From: Adineta vaga
Lineage: Eukaryota > Rotifera
DNA: 64,000 nucleotides
Direction of reading: 5' to 3'
NCBI GenBank assembly: GCA_021613535.1
Contig: CP075492.1
Location: 6,882,001-6,946,000, forward strand
In this document: piece by piece, positions 47,369 to 60,798 of the stretch
How the letters are laid out: each line of letters opens with the position of its first letter
Numbering within the stretch: position 1 is the stretch's first letter
Notes under the pieces: model-generated
What the model saw: only the letters and a program-made list of their open reading frames with translations
The model's database searches: none
Told to the model about the DNA's origin: nothing
Translations under genes and position numbers: made by a program

Positions 47369-49202
47369 TTATGGCCGAACTAATATACGGCTTGACATTG
47401 AATCGTAGTCTGCCACTTCGCAGACACTGATTTTGCCTTCTCGATATCGTTGTCGAGATCGATGAATGTACATGAATATGGCATCACATATAATGCCTGC
47501 AATTACCATGAAACCAATACCTGAACCTGAATTACCGAAAGAGAAAGAGACAGAGAAAATTGCATACAAATTTCAATGAATATTTGTTTTACCGATAGCA
47601 ACAAATAAGTTAACAATATTGAATTGTCCACCTTTGCCTGTAATAGTCACAACAAAACGTAAACCGTAGATTTTAGTCAATGTTCGATAATCTTTTCCAT
47701 CCTGATAGTATTTTTGAGCAAATCGATAATTAATTCCTGGTGATTGTTTTACATCTCCACTTTGTAAAAGAGAGAATTCATATTTTGGATTACATGTGTT
47801 TGGATGAAGATCAAAATTACATGTCCAATCTTGACGAATTTCAATCAAACCACCCTGGGTGAAAGAATATACATATGTTTATTCTACCATATTTCTTTCG
47901 AAAGACTGTTTACTTCGAGTAGAAGTGCTGTTTTATTCGTATCAAATTGATCGAGAATATAACCAAGTAGAAATATTGGACAATCGGCATTTGCTGCACT
48001 GCCATTGTATCGACATTTAAAATCAATATCGCTTTGAATATTTCGTCTAAATAAAATAAAAAACGTTTCATTCTTTGAAAAAAAGCAAAATTAAATAATA
48101 AACAAACAAATTCTTTTTGAATAATGTAAATGAAATCATTGTTTTAAGAAAAACCGTGAATTCTCGAAGATCATTTTCATTAATAACATAATCTCTAGAA
48201 GAATAAAAACAATTATTTTTTTATTTCGAAGAGAAACATAACTCACATTGAGTCGGATGATTCTTCCGGACACCATCCTTCCATTTGACAAACAGTTGTA
48301 TTTACATCTTCTCGACTTGGTACACATTCGCCAGTAAAAAAACCTATAGAGTAAAAATCATGTCGAGAAATTTTCCTTAAGATCACAATATCTTACCGAA
48401 AGTATCTGGTGTTGGTTTATCAGTTTTACATAATGTTTTGGTCTCATTTGTGCAAAATAATTTTTCATCTAAAGCCTAGTTTTGAAACAAAGAAATAATC
48501 GATTGAACAAATAGAAAAAGAAGAAAAGTTTTTAAATATTACTGTTGGACAAAGTCCTTGTGTTTGATTTCGACTGACAGTTTGATGGGTCGCAACAAAA
48601 AAGGCATTATTTTCCTAGCATAGATCGATGAATGATTGAATGAAATAATTGAACTTTCACAACATACCATTGGTGGAATTTCATATTCAGGTGTATCCCA
48701 TATGTACTTCGTGGCATCATCTTAACAAATTCTATCAATCGAAAATCTGCTCAAGAAAAGAAAAGACAATGTATTACCATTTCCGGCAACTCTAGCAATT
48801 CCCTTCACTTTAATTATACTTGTTCCATGAGGTTCTTGAAATTGTTGATATCCTTTTTTCCATACAACAATATAACTATGAAAGATGTAAACATGAATTT
48901 TTTAAATTTTCATTGAAAATCTCTCACCCGACAATATACACAAAGATTATTAATTGAAGAAGACGATGGACTATTCCAATATATGTATTAGGTACTTTAA
49001 CTATTTTAACTGTAGAATAAGTGAAAAATACGCTGTGAAACAACGAAGAACAAGTTTCTTTTACTAGAACAATAGAAGTCTTTTTTTCAACTATGTAATA
49101 ACAAATGGTCTCCTACCTGATATAGCCATTGTTGGAGAACTCGAGAAATGTAGATAAAAATGATAGAATAACAAACTCAACAACACTTTTTGTAGCGTCC
49201 CA
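47369..49202 (-). CDS. P2X purinergic receptor (ATP-gated cation channel)
   Basis: Eleven exons: 49202-49186 (tentative), 49032-48928, 48875-48778, 48720-48668, 48614-48543, 48475-48397, 48343-48247, 48194-48108, 48046-47914, 47854-47593 and 47526-47369, summing to 386 residues, the usual P2X size. TM1 lies in IVHRLLQLIIFVYIVGYIVV with WKKGYQ after it. The cysteine-rich ectodomain has CPT, CTNETKTLC, TGECVPSRED, WCPEE and RYNGSAANADCPIFLLGYI. The ATP-site-like basic residues include INYRFAQKYY and DYRTLTKIYGLRF (family NFR and K..GIR). TM2 follows from GSGIGFMVIAGIICDAIFMY; the tail is short. The N-terminal YSTVKIVKV is the family's Y-x-T-x-K site. Exon 1 rests on an ATG with a GTGTTG donor only and is less certain. 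It converges with the MYST gene. Confidence 0.9.
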
Positions 49203-49700
49203 TAATCTTATCAGTAAGAAACAAAAAAGAAAGTCCAATAAGTTGCTCTTTGTACAACAGTGATTCATGTTTGAGATTAGATTTTAGAATAGATACAACA
49301 TTCTCTTTGAATTTTATTATTTAAACACGTATTAATCTGTCAACAAGAATTAATTATAAATAGAATAGATTTCAACAATCATAACTTCCAGAATGAAGTG
49401 CATGTATGTCATCGTTCAAGTCATAATGACATTATTCACAGTTCATGAATAGCCTCAAGGTCTAGATTTCATTAAATATGATGTCAAGTATTGTTCACAA
49501 AATTTGAAAATAAACCATGAGCAAGATATTCTAAAGATGAACTATTTTAGTCACCGTACATTGTTATTTTGTTTTTTTGAATATAAAGAAGTTATTTCGT
49601 AAGTATTGGAGAGACAAAATAAAAAGAAAGACATTGCAAAATTGACACAGACACGCACATTGACAAAAGAAGAAGAAGAAAAAAAAGAAGAAAAAAGAGT
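49203..49700. other. Intergenic spacer, P2X to PKA
   Basis: Spacer of about 0.5 kb between two minus-strand genes, with a GAA-rich tract near 49668-49697 close to the PKA stop. No further gene seen. Confidence 0.5.
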
Positions 49701-51040
<1,340 letters not shown>

Positions 51041-51060
51041 TGGTGCATGCGTAAGGAGAA

Positions 51061-53362
51061 CTAAAATAACACGTGTAACAAGGTTTATTTTAGTCGATGA
51101 TAATAATGAGTGAAAAAGTCCAAAAAATGATGTCTCTATTCTTATCTTTCTTCGTTTTTTTCTCTCTCTATATGTGGAAAAAAAGAATACAAATTTTTTT
51201 TCTTATAGTTTTTCGAATAGAATAAAAATAACTTGTAATTTTCATTTTTTCTCTGATTTCTTCAGATCACGATGAGATTTCTTTCTCGACATCACATCAG
51301 TCATGAGTTCTACTTAATTGAATTCCGTACGTAAAGAACATAAAAAATCGATCAGATATGCATAACTTTTTCTTTTCATTCTCACTCGTACTAAATCGTA
51401 TTATCATAACACTTAATTAATGACCTTCTGACATTGGAATTAGAAACTAAAGGTAACATGAAAAGAAACAAGAAAATATCATGCTTAATTCTCCAAAGAT
51501 ACAATGCTATTAGACTATCTCATCAATCATTCTCGTTTTCTTTCTGTTTTTGTCATACATTTATTTAAAGATCATTTCATTTTTCTATTACTGACAAGAT
51601 AAGAAATGAACATCATCGTCACGACATATTCAAATATAAATGTAGCAAGAAAATAAAAAGTCGAATATGATGGATGTCATCGTCATCGACGTTATTGTTA
51701 CAAAAAAAAATGGAGAAAAAGAAAAATCTGTCTATTCAAATCTTCATTCGAATAATTAATTAAAAACAAAAAATAAAAAATAAATATGCACTTTCGTGAA
51801 TGATAATTTCAAAAATTAATCTATTTCATTATTGCCTCTTGAGATGATATAATAGAAGAATCTAATGAAGAGGATGGGAAGCAGAAACTTTGCATGACTA
51901 TCATCTTTGACATGCATCACATTGAGAAACAATGCTGTATGCCTTTCTCATCAAAGACTTACTACGCTTATTCTAATATGATCAGTAAGAGTAAAAAGCA
52001 TAGTTCGTGTTTTTCCTACATCATCATTTTTCTCTCAAATTACACGCTAAAGTAATCGTACTATTACTACTACAACAACAACAACAACAAGAACAAGACG
52101 TCATTCAATTTCTTAAAGAAAAGGATTAATACACGCATTTACTTTTTCTTCTAATTCTATTGAACCAGTAACATCAAGACAAAATGTGAGTTTGTCTAAA
52201 ACAGATCTTCTTCGTCTATCACATCTAAACGATTACTTATCGATGAAAAAAAAGACGATAGAAAACGAGACATCGAACTACAATTAATATAAGAATAAGT
52301 ATTACTTTTCTTTCTCTCTCTTCGACAATAAAAAGAAAAGAAAGATAATGAATGAAAATTACATAGGTTAATAAAGAGCGAGAACAACAGACAAGGTAGA
52401 GAAAGAAAAAAAGATATTACCTCAGTAATAATGTATCAATTCTTCTTGTATGTTAAACAATAGATTATATGAGAAACAAAAAAGAAAGAAAAGATGATAT
52501 TTTTTTCTCTTTCTTTTTTCTTCTTCAATGGCTTTCTTTTAATTAACTCGCGTCCATCAAAATTAATTCAATGGCTTCTTCAAATTCTATTGTTGTATAC
52601 ACTCTTTAATATAAACAAAAGCACAAGAAGAAGTAGAAGAAGGAACAAAAGTCTTTCTGACCTGAATGTATTCTTCAAACGTTCGGCTTTTTTTCTCTTT
52701 CATATGCTAATATGTAATTTTCACAATCGCAAACCAACATGCCTTGTCATGTGATTTTAGTTTTACTAATAATACACACGCAACAACAGCAATACCAAAG
52801 AAATCAATGATACTTGACACATACTGAGTGGTTAACTTCCTGTTCAACATCGAAGGCTTTTTTTTTCATTTTTTTTTCTGTAATATAAATATAGACAGAT
52901 AGAAATTCGATCACTTACGATGAGTACGAGTCGTAGGGTATAAGTGTCTATAATATGAATCTGGTTGCCGATGAATGGTAATATAAGTACGAAAACGGGA
53001 ATTATTCGACATCGAATTAAAGAATGTAAACGAAAGTTATGTTATCAATGTAGATATATTTTTCCCTTTTCTTTATTCTACTTTGCAAGTCAGAAATGGA
53101 ATTTATGTTTATTATGAATATTTTCTTGTCTATTATGTTGTCAAACTTTACAAGTGGGAGACATTACGATCACAAGCATGTGATGATATACGAAGAAATG
53201 CATGCATATCAAATGACATGCATCTTCACAATTGAAACATCACATAAAAAAGGACCGATATGCACATCAAGACATAGAAAAAACTAAAAGATTCTTTCAT
53301 TTTTTTCTCCAAAATAACATGTCTTTGTCAAGAGAGAAGAAATAATTTATCGAGTACTTTAC
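51061..53362. other. 2.3-kb region: PKA upstream region or long intron
   Basis: AT-rich, no supported internal exon. Contains an ACT/CAA repeat near 52065-52090 and poly-T tracts. If the exon at 53363-53633 belongs to PKA, this whole stretch is one intron, far longer than others in the window. Confidence 0.5.
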
Positions 53363-53633
53363 CTTTAAACGGCGAATCTCTTAAATCATTGATGATAACA
53401 TGAAGTGGTGGTACACCTTCCGGATGTTGTGGATGTTCAGATTTAATTGTATGTCCAAGATGAAGTTTCATTCGTTGTAAAATAGATTCTTGTTGTATTT
53501 CACCATTCGTAACAGGATTCTCTTGAGAATAATGATAATCAGTTGGATCACTAACATGTTGTTTGACATCTTTATGTTTATTTGATAATTTAGAAACAAT
53601 TTTATCGATTTTTTTAGCTAAACTATGACTCAT
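53363..53633 (-). CDS. Upstream coding exon, candidate N-terminal extension of PKA isoform
   Basis: ATG 53633 opens MSHSLAKKIDKIVSKLSNKH, a charged, partly helical sequence of about 90 codons ending at donor AAAG/GTAAAG in phase 1. The acceptor TTATTTTAG at 51062-51061 is followed by 20 bases and then the PKA ATG. Joining them continues the frame without a stop (DSPFK-VLLTHAP-MGNG), giving a 468-residue kinase. Read alone, the frame goes on past the donor for 11 codons to a stop at 53328. So it may be either a separate 101-residue protein or an alternative kinase start. No known domain is recognised. Confidence 0.45.
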
Positions 53634-54611
53634 AATTATTTGTCCTTGAAATCAATCGAATGTTGCTCTAGGTTAGTTCGAAGAAGATAAAGAATGAAAA
53701 TGATCACTAGCTTTTCTATTTTCATTAGAATAATACATCGACATCGACGTATTTATCGTCCATCTGTCACAACGAAAGAATAAACAACAATATATGTAAA
53801 TAAAAGAACGACTATGTAGAAGATACGTTCTATCTAGACAAAGAAATCATGGTAAGAAAAGAAAATTTTTAAGGTTTTTTTTTTCCATATTTCTATGAAG
53901 TATCTTTTGTTTTCTTGTTGATCTATATTGCTAGTAGGTCGACATAATGTCCCTTAGGATCATTCATTCATCATCATTTTCAACGACAAGAATGATACAT
54001 CTGAATTTTAATAATAACATGTGTTTTCTTTTTGAAAAAACAAATCCATTATGAATCATTGCAAGAAAAAAAGACTTGTTAAATCTTTTTGTGACTTGAG
54101 TGTGATAAATTAGAAATCTAATAGTAGAAGATAAACTCTTGGGATTTATTTGATTTTGTCTCAGTTCTATTCTATGTTCAACATTAGATTTAAAGTAGAT
54201 AATTGATAAATAAACACTAAAGAACAATTCTATTTACTATATTTCATGTTATTTGATGAGCAAATAGAAAGCTAGTCTTTGCAATGATTGTCTATTGTTA
54301 TTCTCAGTATTTTTTTTAATATATTTTTTTTTGACTTGTAAATGAAATTCCATGAAAGACTAAAAAGAATTGACAAAAAAGGATGCCGACTTCCGCATTC
54401 TTCTATCGTTCTATTGTAATTATTTCTTTTTTTCAATCATTAATAATAAACGTTTGTTACGGACACATCTTATTCATTTTTTTGTGTATAAAAAAATAAA
54501 CTAGAGAAGTAGAATAAATCATAAATTTGTTCGGAGTTTAGAACATATATGCGAATAAATAAGTTTATTATTTAAATCTTTTAAGGTTATATTTTTCTTC
54601 ACGAACAGTAG
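53634..54611. other. Intergenic spacer of 1 kb
   Basis: AT-rich. An antisense frame at 53964-54227 is unsupported. No repeat or RNA gene recognised. Confidence 0.45.
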
Positions 54612-56689
54612 TTAAGAACGTTTTATATGCGGTGCTTGAATTGTATAAGGTTGATACCGAGCTGAGACAGTAGCACCTGTGGATGTTGTTGTATGTCGTG
54701 AAGAATTGTTGACTGTTGATCTGGAAGGTATACCTGTGTAATAAAGAAGATAATCAAACAAAGCAATGAGATTAATTTATGATTATTAATTCTTTTTATC
54801 TCAAAAGATTTTATTGCTTCCTACATATATTTATGAAAATCTATTTGAATACCTGTCGGTGGTAGTGATGTTGTAAATACAGGGTATGCTTTAAATAACG
54901 AACAGAAAACGGAATTATGAATTGTTAATATACTATTGTTTACTCGATTGATTTGGATATTCAAGGAGATGAGTTCCATTGGTAAGAAAATTTCCTGTTA
55001 GAGTATCAAATGTTGGTAATGATGTTAATATTTGAAAACAATTTGAATCAGCATTTGAAATGAAAGATGCTTGTGGTACACCAGCTAATGTCGGTTGCGT
55101 TGGAGTTGATGTATAGAAATTGGGTGCTATCGTCGGAGGTAATTGTTCAGAAAAATAGTTGTCTGACATCTGTGGTGCGATAATTAAAGAGGGACCAATT
55201 GCTATTTGATTGTTGGAATACGGCGTTCGTTTTGCTAGAGAACTTGGATCACGATATGTTCCATTAATGATTGCTAATTCCGCTAATTGTTTCTTTTTAA
55301 TATAATCTTCACCATCAGTCTAATAAAAACGAGAAATGATGTATTATTTTTCGATAGGAAAAGATATGTTTCTTACTGATGGTATTAATAATTTATTGAT
55401 TTCTTCTTTTGCTCGGTCGATTTTCATTTTTGCACGATTTTCATAATCTTCACATTGAATTAATACATGAAGATCCTCATCTAAATGTTCCCAATTCGGT
55501 TTTCCACGATGAAGTTCTTCCTATTGTTAAACAATTATTCTTCTTTATAGAAGAAAACAACGAATAGAATTATTAATTCACTCCTACTTTTTGTTTATCT
55601 CTCATTGATCCTCGACCACGAATCATTATTTTACAATCTGTTTGAGCTTCCAATTGCTTCGATGTCATTCCTCGTGGACCCAAAAGTCGACCAACAAAAT
55701 TAAACTATAAAAGAATAAATACACCATGAACTTCCGTTCATCTTCGAAATCATAATCATGCAGATTATCACATAAATTTATCAAAAAACTAGAAAACAAA
55801 TATGGTTTGGTTATATTATATCAATATTTAAAACAAATTGAATAACAAAAAAAAGAGAATTAGTTTCGTTATATTTGTGATTGAGTTTTACTGTGCATAA
55901 GCATATATCAGAATGAATAAGAAAGGATATGTATATATAATCATAAAGGAAGTGAAAGGGTTTTGCTTTATTGCTTTTGAAGTTGAAAAAGAGAGAGCAG
56001 AAAGAACTGTTTCGACTAGATTTGTTAGAAATTACCGTATATATATAGATAGATAGATAGATCGACGTACTAGTAAATCTAGAGTACAAATATGTTCACA
56101 CTCCATCAGAAAGAAGTACGTCAAAATCGAGATATTGGAAGAGATTATAACTGATATCGCATATCTTAGACTAAGACATAATCATTCGTTTTCTATACTA
56201 ACGGAAAATATACTTTCTCTCAACTTACTTCAGGATGTTGATGAACAGGAATATAGATTTTGTCTTGAACAACTTTTCTTTCAGCATTAACTTCAGGTAC
56301 GGTACGTTGTATTTGACTGTGAGGATCATATAAATTCACACGAACTTTGTTGATTTCTACAATCATATATTTAAATAATAGAATAATGTGTTTATGCATA
56401 CATACCTTGATCAAGTAAACGTTCGATATGAATAAATAAACTGGGTAGAACAGATAGTTGTCTTCTATCTTTAAGTAATTGTGATAAATATTCTGGTTTA
56501 TCAATTAAACTTGGATCAGTTTCAGTTGATAATGGTGATGATCTAAATCGAACAGAATAAATGATTATTTCGATTCTTTTGTTTAATTTACTAACGATGT
56601 TACTGCAGATAATTCTGTATGTCTGACGTTGATTCCGTTTGTTTAGGTAGATGAGCATTCAACATTTGTACAGATGTTGGCGATAACAT
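54612..56689 (-). CDS. qki: Quaking/How-type STAR RNA-binding protein
   Basis: Exons 56689-56604, 56542-56406, 56356-56229, 55704-55588, 55520-55377, 55319-54944, 54888-54853 and 54733-54612 give 381 residues. STAR proteins bind ACUAAY-type RNA and control splicing, stability and translation. Visible: QUA1 dimerisation segment [20 protein letters not shown] with [30 protein letters not shown] (KH start), [47 protein letters not shown], a helical QUA2 ([13 protein letters not shown]), and a Pro/Thr-rich tail. If the donor at 54943 is not used, translation stops at TAG 54935-54933 (tail EYPNQSSKQ, 332 residues); if used, two more exons give a tail ending [16 protein letters not shown]. Vertebrate QKI also differs by C-terminal isoforms. 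Intron 3 is long (about 520 bp). Confidence 0.9.
56046..56062. repeat. GATA tetranucleotide repeat in Quaking intron
   Basis: Run of TAGA/GATA units inside the long intron between 56229 and 55704. Confidence 0.85.
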
Positions 56690-59488
56690 TATCAATGTAA
56701 TACTGTTCGATTTGATTTATGAATGAATGAATGTACATTTACATGTAATAAAATGTATTGTTCGTTGCACGGATGATTGGGCGAAGAAAGAGTAAGACAG
56801 GTAATATAAGTAGCAAAAAAGAAAAAAAAAAGAATCTTGTCTAATAACGTGCTCGTTTTTTCGTTTCTTGTTATTGTTTATAGACCATGAAATTAAAATA
56901 TCAAGTTAATAAAACAAGTGAATTACTCTACGATAATATTAATACATTCGTTTTTGAGAACTTTATTCCATTGATTTCTTTTTAAATATAAATACAACTG
57001 ACAACTAAATGTTTTTCTTTCATATTTCTTTGACTCATAATTTGTTCTTCTTACGTCCAAGGAATATGTACAGTCAGTCAAAAGGCAATCATGCTGAGAA
57101 ATACCTTCAATTTTCATTTTTTTCTCTTCTTTTTTCCGTTTCTGCACATAAAAATATATTTTTCTTTTCAGTACATTTGTTTAGTCTGAAGTGAAAAAGA
57201 AAAAAGAATCATATATGTATAAATAATACAATTAAATTTGTTGTCGTCTCGATTGTTCTGTTCGGTATGTTGTGTCGTTTGATACATATGTATAAAATAA
57301 TAGATCTCATGTTTGATTCGATTGTAAAATCTGTTGAGGAAATATATTTGTAGTTGTGGTTTAAATCAGATCGATAATGAACTAAACTATTTCATTTTCA
57401 ATGACAATTGTCTTCTTCTAAATGATTTTCATCTTGATACAGTTTAAAATTTAGGAACGTATAAACACTAAAACGAACGATATGATAATCAATTTGAAAA
57501 ATTTCATATTTATTGCATCGTAGGCAACTATCTATATCGACCCACATGCGATTGAAATCGTCTTGTCTGCTATTTTTATTGCTAGATCTGTAGTATGGAA
57601 AAATTGAAGGTTTGAGGTGAGAATCAGAGGAATGTATGTTAAAATATATAAAGTGAAGCATGTGTTTATATGAAATTGGTGTTCAGTCGCAAAATAATGT
57701 CAATATTTTTATAAGTATCATGTCAACCAAAAGCCGCGCCGCCAAAACTGACAAATTTTGATTATAGATTAGAACTTCGTTTATAGAAACTCGGAATTTT
57801 ATACTATGTGTCTTTATATAAATGTGTCTTGATGTAGAATATATCGAGAGAGCAGTACAATACTTCACTTTTTGAAAAAAAACCTTTTTAATTCTCCAAA
57901 AGCGTTACGAATGCTTTCTGAAACTCCCTATGATTTTTCAAAATTGCTTGAGATTTCCCACCATATTTTGAAGTATTCTTAAACATATGTCGAAGGTTTT
58001 AAGAAATTCGCATCTCATTGTGGAAAAGGCACAAATTATGTGATTAATTAACAAAGTCACCCATGTCCCAGGATAGTCATCTGTCATCGTTCTACTAATA
58101 CTGATTTCGGAATTCCTATTATTCGATAGATTTTATTTAGGTGAGAAGTGTTACATTTCGAATGGATAAAATTACGCGCTTTTAATTAATATATTCTCAT
58201 AAGTAACTTTTTATACGAATAATAGCGAATGAACTGCAAATAACATTAACAAATCTTAGTTTTTACTAAGCGAATTTTTCAAACGTATGTGATTCGGTTA
58301 CCGGTTCGGTTCAGCGTTTTAAATTTTTTCAGTCTCTCGATCCGGTTTATTTTTCAAGATCTCGGTTTCGGTTAGGTTTAAATTTTGAAAAATACGAATC
58401 GTACCCATCTCTAGTAGACAATTCGATACTTTAAATCAGTCTACGATCGTATAAATTCTGATGTGTTATCTGAGAACTCATTTACTTTATAAGAAAAGAT
58501 TTAATTAACAGTATTCTATTGTAAAGTTTTCTTATGAATTGTTTTCATTTTACGTTAATGTAGGCGTAACTAGTTGATAAATCAGGAGATCAAGACTAAT
58601 AAATGTTGTATACTACTAATCTTGTAAAATTCAACTTGAAATTTTTTAGTTTTATAGTCGTTTGCTGAATAGTAACAAAGTAATCATTTTATATTTTGTT
58701 TAACTGACTCAATAAAACTTCAGAGCAATGTCATAATGATATATGAATTATAACTGTGTGAACATTACTTTCAACTATATCAGGTATTATGGTACTTTTT
58801 TAAATTGTTCAGAAATTTAATTTTCAATTATAAAAATTTTCAAGATCGTTTACACTTTGTGCGTTGCATTTTATGAAATTAATGACAAATGAAAATCGCA
58901 TATACTGTTTAGAGTTCATAATTTAAACATTGTGAGATTAATACACGAAAATATAAGTTACAGGAAATTAGTAACCCGTTTCGAAAATAACTGAATTCGT
59001 GTCTCGTTATTTTCGCAGTTTTCTTTTAAAAAAGCGTGCCAGGCAGGGAAAAAATCAATACTTTGTTTACATTTCACCTTGTTCCTCTGTTTCATCTGAA
59101 AATTCCTACATAAATCTTTTCAACTAAATCAAGTGTTCCATAATACTGTACATCTCTGCTTCTGAACTACGTAATAGCGTTAGTTGGTAAAGAATCATGC
59201 TTGTTTAATTTCCAACAAAACAGTATCCAAAAATCCTTGCATTCGAGCAAAACATTTTCTCGGCTCTTACGGTTTCCATAAAGACCCTCTCACAGCAATA
59301 ATATATGAAAACCAACCGAATTCTGTTTCGATTTATTTCTCGGTTGACATTCTTAACAATATTTCTGAAAAGATATTGTTGCTGTGTGAAATCCATAGTG
59401 AGGTAAGTTATAAAAAAGGATATTGTTTTATGTAATATTTGATTCATAGAAAAATATCATTTAAATTTTTGTAATACAAATAACAATC
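56690..59488. other. Gene-poor region of 2.8 kb
   Basis: AT-rich with no supported exon. A CGGTT-rich patch at about 58290-58415 stands out (listed separately). Frames at 59184-59435 and 59205-59447 on opposite strands overlap and are unsupported. Confidence 0.45.
58290..58415. repeat. CGGTT-rich degenerate repeat, possible mobile-element remnant
   Basis: GATTCGGTTACCGGTTCGGTT, then CGATCCGGTTTATTTTTC, CTCGGTTTCGGTTAGGTTTA and GAATCGTACCCATCTCTAG: short GGTT-type units unlike the AT-rich surroundings. No protein or clear terminal repeats seen. Confidence 0.3.
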
Positions 59489-59935
59489 ATGGATCTATTA
59501 CAAATGGGTGGTGAAGCTATGTCCGACAGTCCCGATCATTACATTGGAATAGTAAATGGTAATCCTCAAATAACTTTTGTCGAATTAGCCCTTCGAACAA
59601 TAAGTTGGATGGCACTAGGTGCTAATCACTGGGCTGTTATCGTTGTTCTTTCGACCAACAATTGCGTCTGTATTCAATTTCATACCAATGGTGCTGTTAC
59701 TGCTCACGTCTTTAATTCTGAACCTGACGCTGCTCTGCGTACAAGTACTGGAGATTGTACAACTCAAGTACGTATATCGCACTATGGTCATACTCATCGT
59801 ACAATCTATTGTTTAGAATTAGTTCAATGGTTACGAAATCGACAGGGCAAATATTATGTTCTAGGTGTCAAAGACTGTCAGAACTTTTGCCGAGATTTGA
59901 TCGAATGGTTCATGGATAAATGGGTAGACTGGTAG
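59489..59935 (+). CDS. Small LRAT/NlpC-P60-like (papain-fold) protein
   Basis: Intronless, 148 residues from MDLLQMGGEAMSDSPDHY. A candidate catalytic His lies in GANHWAVIVVL (residue about 48), and a candidate nucleophile Cys in YYVLGVKDCQNFCRDLIEWF near residue 130. The H-early/Cys-late order and strand-strand-His layout recall the permuted NlpC/P60-LRAT group, which includes acyltransferases and amidases with an N-C-x-x-F motif. Here the motif reads DCQNFC. The C-terminus WFMDKWVDW is aromatic. No signal peptide, so cytosolic. The family assignment is by pattern only; the function is unknown. Confidence 0.55.
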   Translation: MDLLQMGGEAMSDSPDHYIGIVNGNPQITFVELALRTISWMALGANHWAVIVVLSTNNCVCIQFHTNGAVTAHVFNSEPDAALRTSTGDCTTQVRISHYGHTHRTIYCLELVQWLRNRQGKYYVLGVKDCQNFCRDLIEWFMDKWVDW

Positions 59936-60536
59936 CCTAACGAAGACGGTCCTATGTATGAACCTTGATTCTACATTTCGTTTTCTTTTAATTCAGAAAC
60001 TCTTATATCACTCTGTAATCTTTTCTTATCATTCAACATTATGTAAATAGTTTGTATCGTGTGATTATTGCGAGATGATTGATGTAAACATGATACTTCT
60101 TCTGAACGGTAACATCCAAGGTAAACTTCTCTCTTAACCATACTACAATCGTATACGTACGAGTTCTTTATTCCATTGTAGTCATGTTCGATTATCACAA
60201 GCTATTGTAATTGATTTCATTCTCAACTATATCGATGGTAGAATACATTGAATAGTTTTCTCTAAAAAAAGTTTGAATCGTGTAAAATTTGTCCAGCATA
60301 TTTAGCATATAAAAAACACTATGAGTCATAAGAAATAAAGCATTAGTGTAGAGGACTAGGCTTTGCATATTTCAATCAAAAATTGTATCCTGTACTACAT
60401 AGTGGATAATTTCTGTTCTTCAAAAGACTCTATCTTCATATCAGATATACGGCAAAACCTTTCATATGTAGTCAATTTATATATAATACAAAAGAAAAAT
60501 CAAAATAAGACTAGAGAAAAACAAAAAAACAATGTT
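59936..60536. other. Intergenic spacer
   Basis: AT-rich 0.6 kb between the LRAT-like gene and the Hox3-like stop (convergent). No further feature seen. Confidence 0.45.
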
Positions 60537-60764
60537 TTAATTAAACGATGGTAACATTGGACCGGATTGTTGATGATGTATCGTTGAATTTTCTGGATTA
60601 AAATAATAATTATCGTACGCTGTTGAATTATACGTTGTTTTCTGATGATTTCCATTGGTGTAATAATTCGAATGTTTCATTAAATAATTCGTCGACATAT
60701 CATATGAATCTATTGTTGCAGATGATGAACCATAACCAACTTGAGAATGAAATGGTACAGCCAT

Positions 60765-60798
<34 letters not shown>

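Noticed and set aside
49129-49199. P2X N-terminus read as an uninterrupted frame (WDATKSVVEFVILSF)
   Set aside because: It has no start codon in frame and does not resemble P2X N-termini; a tentative 17-nt first exon fits the phase better, though still uncertain.
58290-58415. Complete transposon
   Set aside because: No transposase or reverse transcriptase frame and no clear terminal repeats; only a possible remnant is reported.
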